From: Notamacropus eugenii | Lineage: Eukaryota; Chordata; Mammalia; Diprotodontia; Macropodidae | Assembly: GCF_028372415.1 (NCBI RefSeq) | Contig: NC_092872.1 | Span: 9,926,001-9,990,000, forward strand | DNA: 64,000 nucleotides | Reading direction: 5' to 3' | Shown: positions 61,871-64,000 of the stretch, piece by piece | How the letters are laid out: every line of letters begins with the position of its first letter | Numbering within the stretch: the first letter of the stretch is position 1 | The notes under the pieces: generated by a model | The model's database searches: none | Seen by the model: the letters and a program-made list of their open reading frames with translations, nothing else | Told to the model about the DNA's origin: nothing | Translations under genes and position numbers: made by a program

Positions 61871-62489
61871 AGCAAGGGTGGGGTTAAGGAAAGCTATCAC
61901 CTTCACTTTTTCATCTTTGATCAGTGTAGGAAGGCTTCCTTGGGGAGCTAGCCTGTCTGATTTTTTAGGTGGAGGTTAGGACTGCGGCACTACCAGGTGG
62001 GTTTTCAAGAGAGTATGAGGGAGCCCAAGATGATTTTGTGAAGGGATGTTACCACCAGCTGCAGCTGGGGACTTCCTCTTCATCCCCCTTAGTAGTTTAG
62101 GGTCCCCAGGTTTCTCTGAACTCCTCCCACACATCCTTTCCTCTCTGTGGGTTGTGGAAAAGTTTGTGGCAACTGTTACTACAATACGTTACTTCCCCCC
62201 CATCAAGGGGCCCACAATTGCCCTCTGATTATTGGACAGAGTTCGGCGCTGCCCCTTTTGGGAGGAGCAAGTGTTTTGATAAGAGAACTGCTCAGAAATC
62301 TCTTGCTCATTTTCATGAGTGCCTCCTCACTAACTACCCTACTCCCTCCAGTGAGAAAGGCTCTGGACAGAGCCTCCAAAAGCTAACAGCCCCTGCTCTA
62401 TGGGACAAGATACAAGCAAAATATCTTGAGAAACATTCATGGAATCATAAGATTTGAAGATGGAATGAACATTAAAGATTTAAAGATGG

Positions 62490-62620
62490 AATGGAGATTG
62501 TCTAGTAAGATCCTTTCATTTAAAAGGTAACAAAACAGGCCCACAGGAGGGAAAGAATTTGCTTCAGGCCACATATTAGCTTGTAAATAACTGAGCCAGG
62601 AATTCATACCCAGATTCTTA
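62490..62620 (-). repeat. MIR, antisense
   Basis: aatttgcttcaggccacata, ctgagccaggaattcatacc. Confidence 0.55.
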
Positions 62621-62624
62621 GAAT

Positions 62625-62830
62625 CTCAGAGATTATAAGGACCTTTGAGGCCCTTTGGCCTGACATCTACCTGAAACACATACCTCTCTCCTACAAGTCT
62701 GCACAATGGGTCATTCAGCCTTTGCATGAAGACTCCAGTAAGGGGGAGCCCATCACCTCCTCAAACAGTCCATAGCGCTTTGGGATATCTTTCACTTTTA
62801 ATTGGTTAGTCCCTGTATGAGACCTTGATA
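62625..62830 (-). mobile_element. CR1 3' fragment, antisense (part 1)
   Basis: Reads attcagcctttgcatgaaga, ctccagtaagggggagccca, tcacctcctcaaacagtcca: the reverse complement of the CR1 coding end and 3' UTR. Probably the same insertion as 63560-63850. Confidence 0.7.
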
Positions 62831-63050
62831 TCATGGGGGCCCCAGCCATGCTATTCACTTCACTATGACTTACTCTCCAGTCTGTTCAGCCTCTGCATCA
62901 GCTGCCTTGTGCTTATGTCTACCCTCCTGGCCCTTTCTAGTACTTTTATCATCTGTCTTCTCACGTTAGAAGGCAAGCTCCTTGAGAGTAGGAACTGTCT
63001 TGTTTTCTTATTTTTGTATCACCAACATTCAGTGCCTGGTATGTATTTGG
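62830..63050 (+). mobile_element. L2-like 3' end fragment ending at a microsatellite
   Basis: tagaaggcaagctccttgag, agtaggaactgtcttgtttt, gtgcctggtatgtatttggc. The tetranucleotide array begins directly after it. Confidence 0.6.
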
Positions 63051-63052
63051 CT

Positions 63053-63059
63053 CTGAAGT

Positions 63060-63108
<49 letters not shown>

Positions 63109-63230
63109 CACTTTTCTTCCTTCCTTCCTTCCTTCCTTCCTTCCTTCCTTCCTTCCTTCCTTCCTTCCTTCCTTCCTTTCTTTTTCTTTCTTTCTATCTA
63201 CTTATCTATCTACCTATCATTTTTAGTTAC
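63053..63230. repeat. Compound tetranucleotide microsatellite (CTAT)n-(CTTC)n
   Basis: About 12 ctat units are followed by about 15 cttc/ttcc units, then tttc and a second interrupted tatc block. It interrupts an L2/MIR-rich region and is likely polymorphic. Confidence 0.95.
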
Positions 63231-63475
63231 ATAGTACCTACTATGTGTCAGGCACTGTGCTTAATACTTTACAAATATTATCTCATTTGGCCCTGACAAC
63301 AGAGTCTCCCTAGGAGGTAGGTGTTATTGTCATCCCCGTTTTCAGCTGAAGAAACTAGGCAAACAAAGATTAAATGACTTGCCCAAGGTTACATAGCTAG
63401 TAAGTATCTGAGGTCACATTTGAACTCAGGACTTCCTTACTCCAGGCCCCCTGCTCTGTATACTTTGCCGCCTCT
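63228..63475 (-). repeat. MIR/THER-type SINE, antisense, near full length
   Basis: tactatgtgtcaggcactgt, attatctcatttggccctga, gaggtaggtgttattgtcat, tgacttgcccaaggttacat, tttgaactcaggacttcctt. Confidence 0.8.
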
Positions 63476-63559
63476 CTGTTATCTGCTATCATCTATTTAT
63501 CTGTCTCCAATAGGACATTTTTGCTTATATCAAGCAAAAATATGCAACTCTTGAAACTT

Positions 63560-63850
63560 TTATATGTTCATCTTTATTTTATTCATGGCAGCCCTTTGTA
63601 TCTGAAAGTAGCTATCACATCCCTCTTAAGTCTCATCTCTAGACTGAAAATTCCTAGTTTAAAGCTTATATAACATATTCTCTAGGGTTCTCCCAGCCTG
63701 GTTGCTCTTCTCTGGTCAAGCTCCAAAGTCCTACCTTCTTAAAGTGGAATACCCAGAAACTTGCAGACATGACCAGACAAGGACAGAAGACACCTGTGCT
63801 TTCAGGGTCTACATCCTCTCTTAATGAAGCCTATCCATTCATCCAAGGCT
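63560..63850 (-). mobile_element. CR1 RT fragment, antisense (part 2)
   Basis: Contains cccagcctggttgctcttct, tggtcaagctccaaagtcct, taaagtggaatacccaga and tgaccagacaaggacagaag. These are antisense forms of the CR1 blocks that read KLESIQRR, HFRKD and LVRPHLEY in intact copies. Confidence 0.7.
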
Positions 63851-63944
63851 AAATCCAGTATCCAGATGCCTTCCCTCTTACACCTCAGTTGGTATTTTCT
63901 ATCTCATATCATGCAGAGTTCATGCCTTTCTAATCTACTCATCA

Positions 63945-64000
63945 GGTGGAGTGATTTAGTAGCAAGACCACTGAGTTTGGAGTCAGTGGCCCTGGGTTCA
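63945..64000 (+). repeat. MIR/SINE 5' part, cut by the window end
   Basis: ctgagtttggagtcagtggc followed by cctgggttca. Confidence 0.65.

Noticed and set aside
53100..64000. WNT3A exons, expected beyond ARF1 by human gene order
   Set aside because: No frame shows the Cys-rich WNT pattern. If synteny holds, the gene lies to the right of the window.

Overview
This is vertebrate nuclear DNA, very probably from a marsupial; the species cannot be resolved. It contains two split genes in a dense background of old retroelements. The marsupial call rests on many copies of a tRNA-derived SINE whose head reads 'ggggcagctaggtgg', on L2/MIR, CR1 and marsupial-type L1 fragments, and on mammalian-type proteins.

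Left gene (+ strand, 3981-12006): seven 3' coding exons of C1orf35, also called MMTAG2 (multiple myeloma tumour-associated protein 2 homologue). The exons join in phase to 244 complete codons plus a stop. The first coding exon was not found in the window and probably lies to the left. Right gene (- strand, coding 25123-29151): a complete ARF1 with four coding exons, 181 aa, an open frame and intact GTPase motifs. Its long 3' UTR runs to about 23637, and a noncoding first exon lies near 52580 in a CpG island. The two genes are tail to tail, the order known from human 1q42, which supports both identifications.

Layout: 1-3980 is repeats upstream of the visible C1orf35 exons. 3981-12290 is the C1orf35 exons, introns and 3' end. 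12290-23637 is intergenic and repeat-filled. 23637-29189 is the ARF1 body. 29190-52579 is the 23.4-kb ARF1 intron 1, mostly AT-rich with fossil LINEs and MIRs. About 51.4-53.74 kb is the ARF1 CpG island and promoter. 53.58-55.43 kb holds two adjacent, unrelated tandem arrays. 55.4-64 kb is gene-free and packed with nested repeats.

Best candidates for a second look: (a) the 1.5-kb minisatellite of mixed 35/32-bp units upstream of ARF1, which leaves all three + frames open for about 500 codons; (b) the GC-rich GGACC array directly beside it; (c) a gap-free 74-bp copy of the start of the ARF1 3' UTR inside ARF1 intron 1; (d) SINE cores embedded in the CpG island; (e) a YY1-type motif facing away from ARF1 in its promoter. 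I found no evidence for a new protein-coding system. The longest ORFs in the window are products of tandem repetition or CpG-rich sequence.
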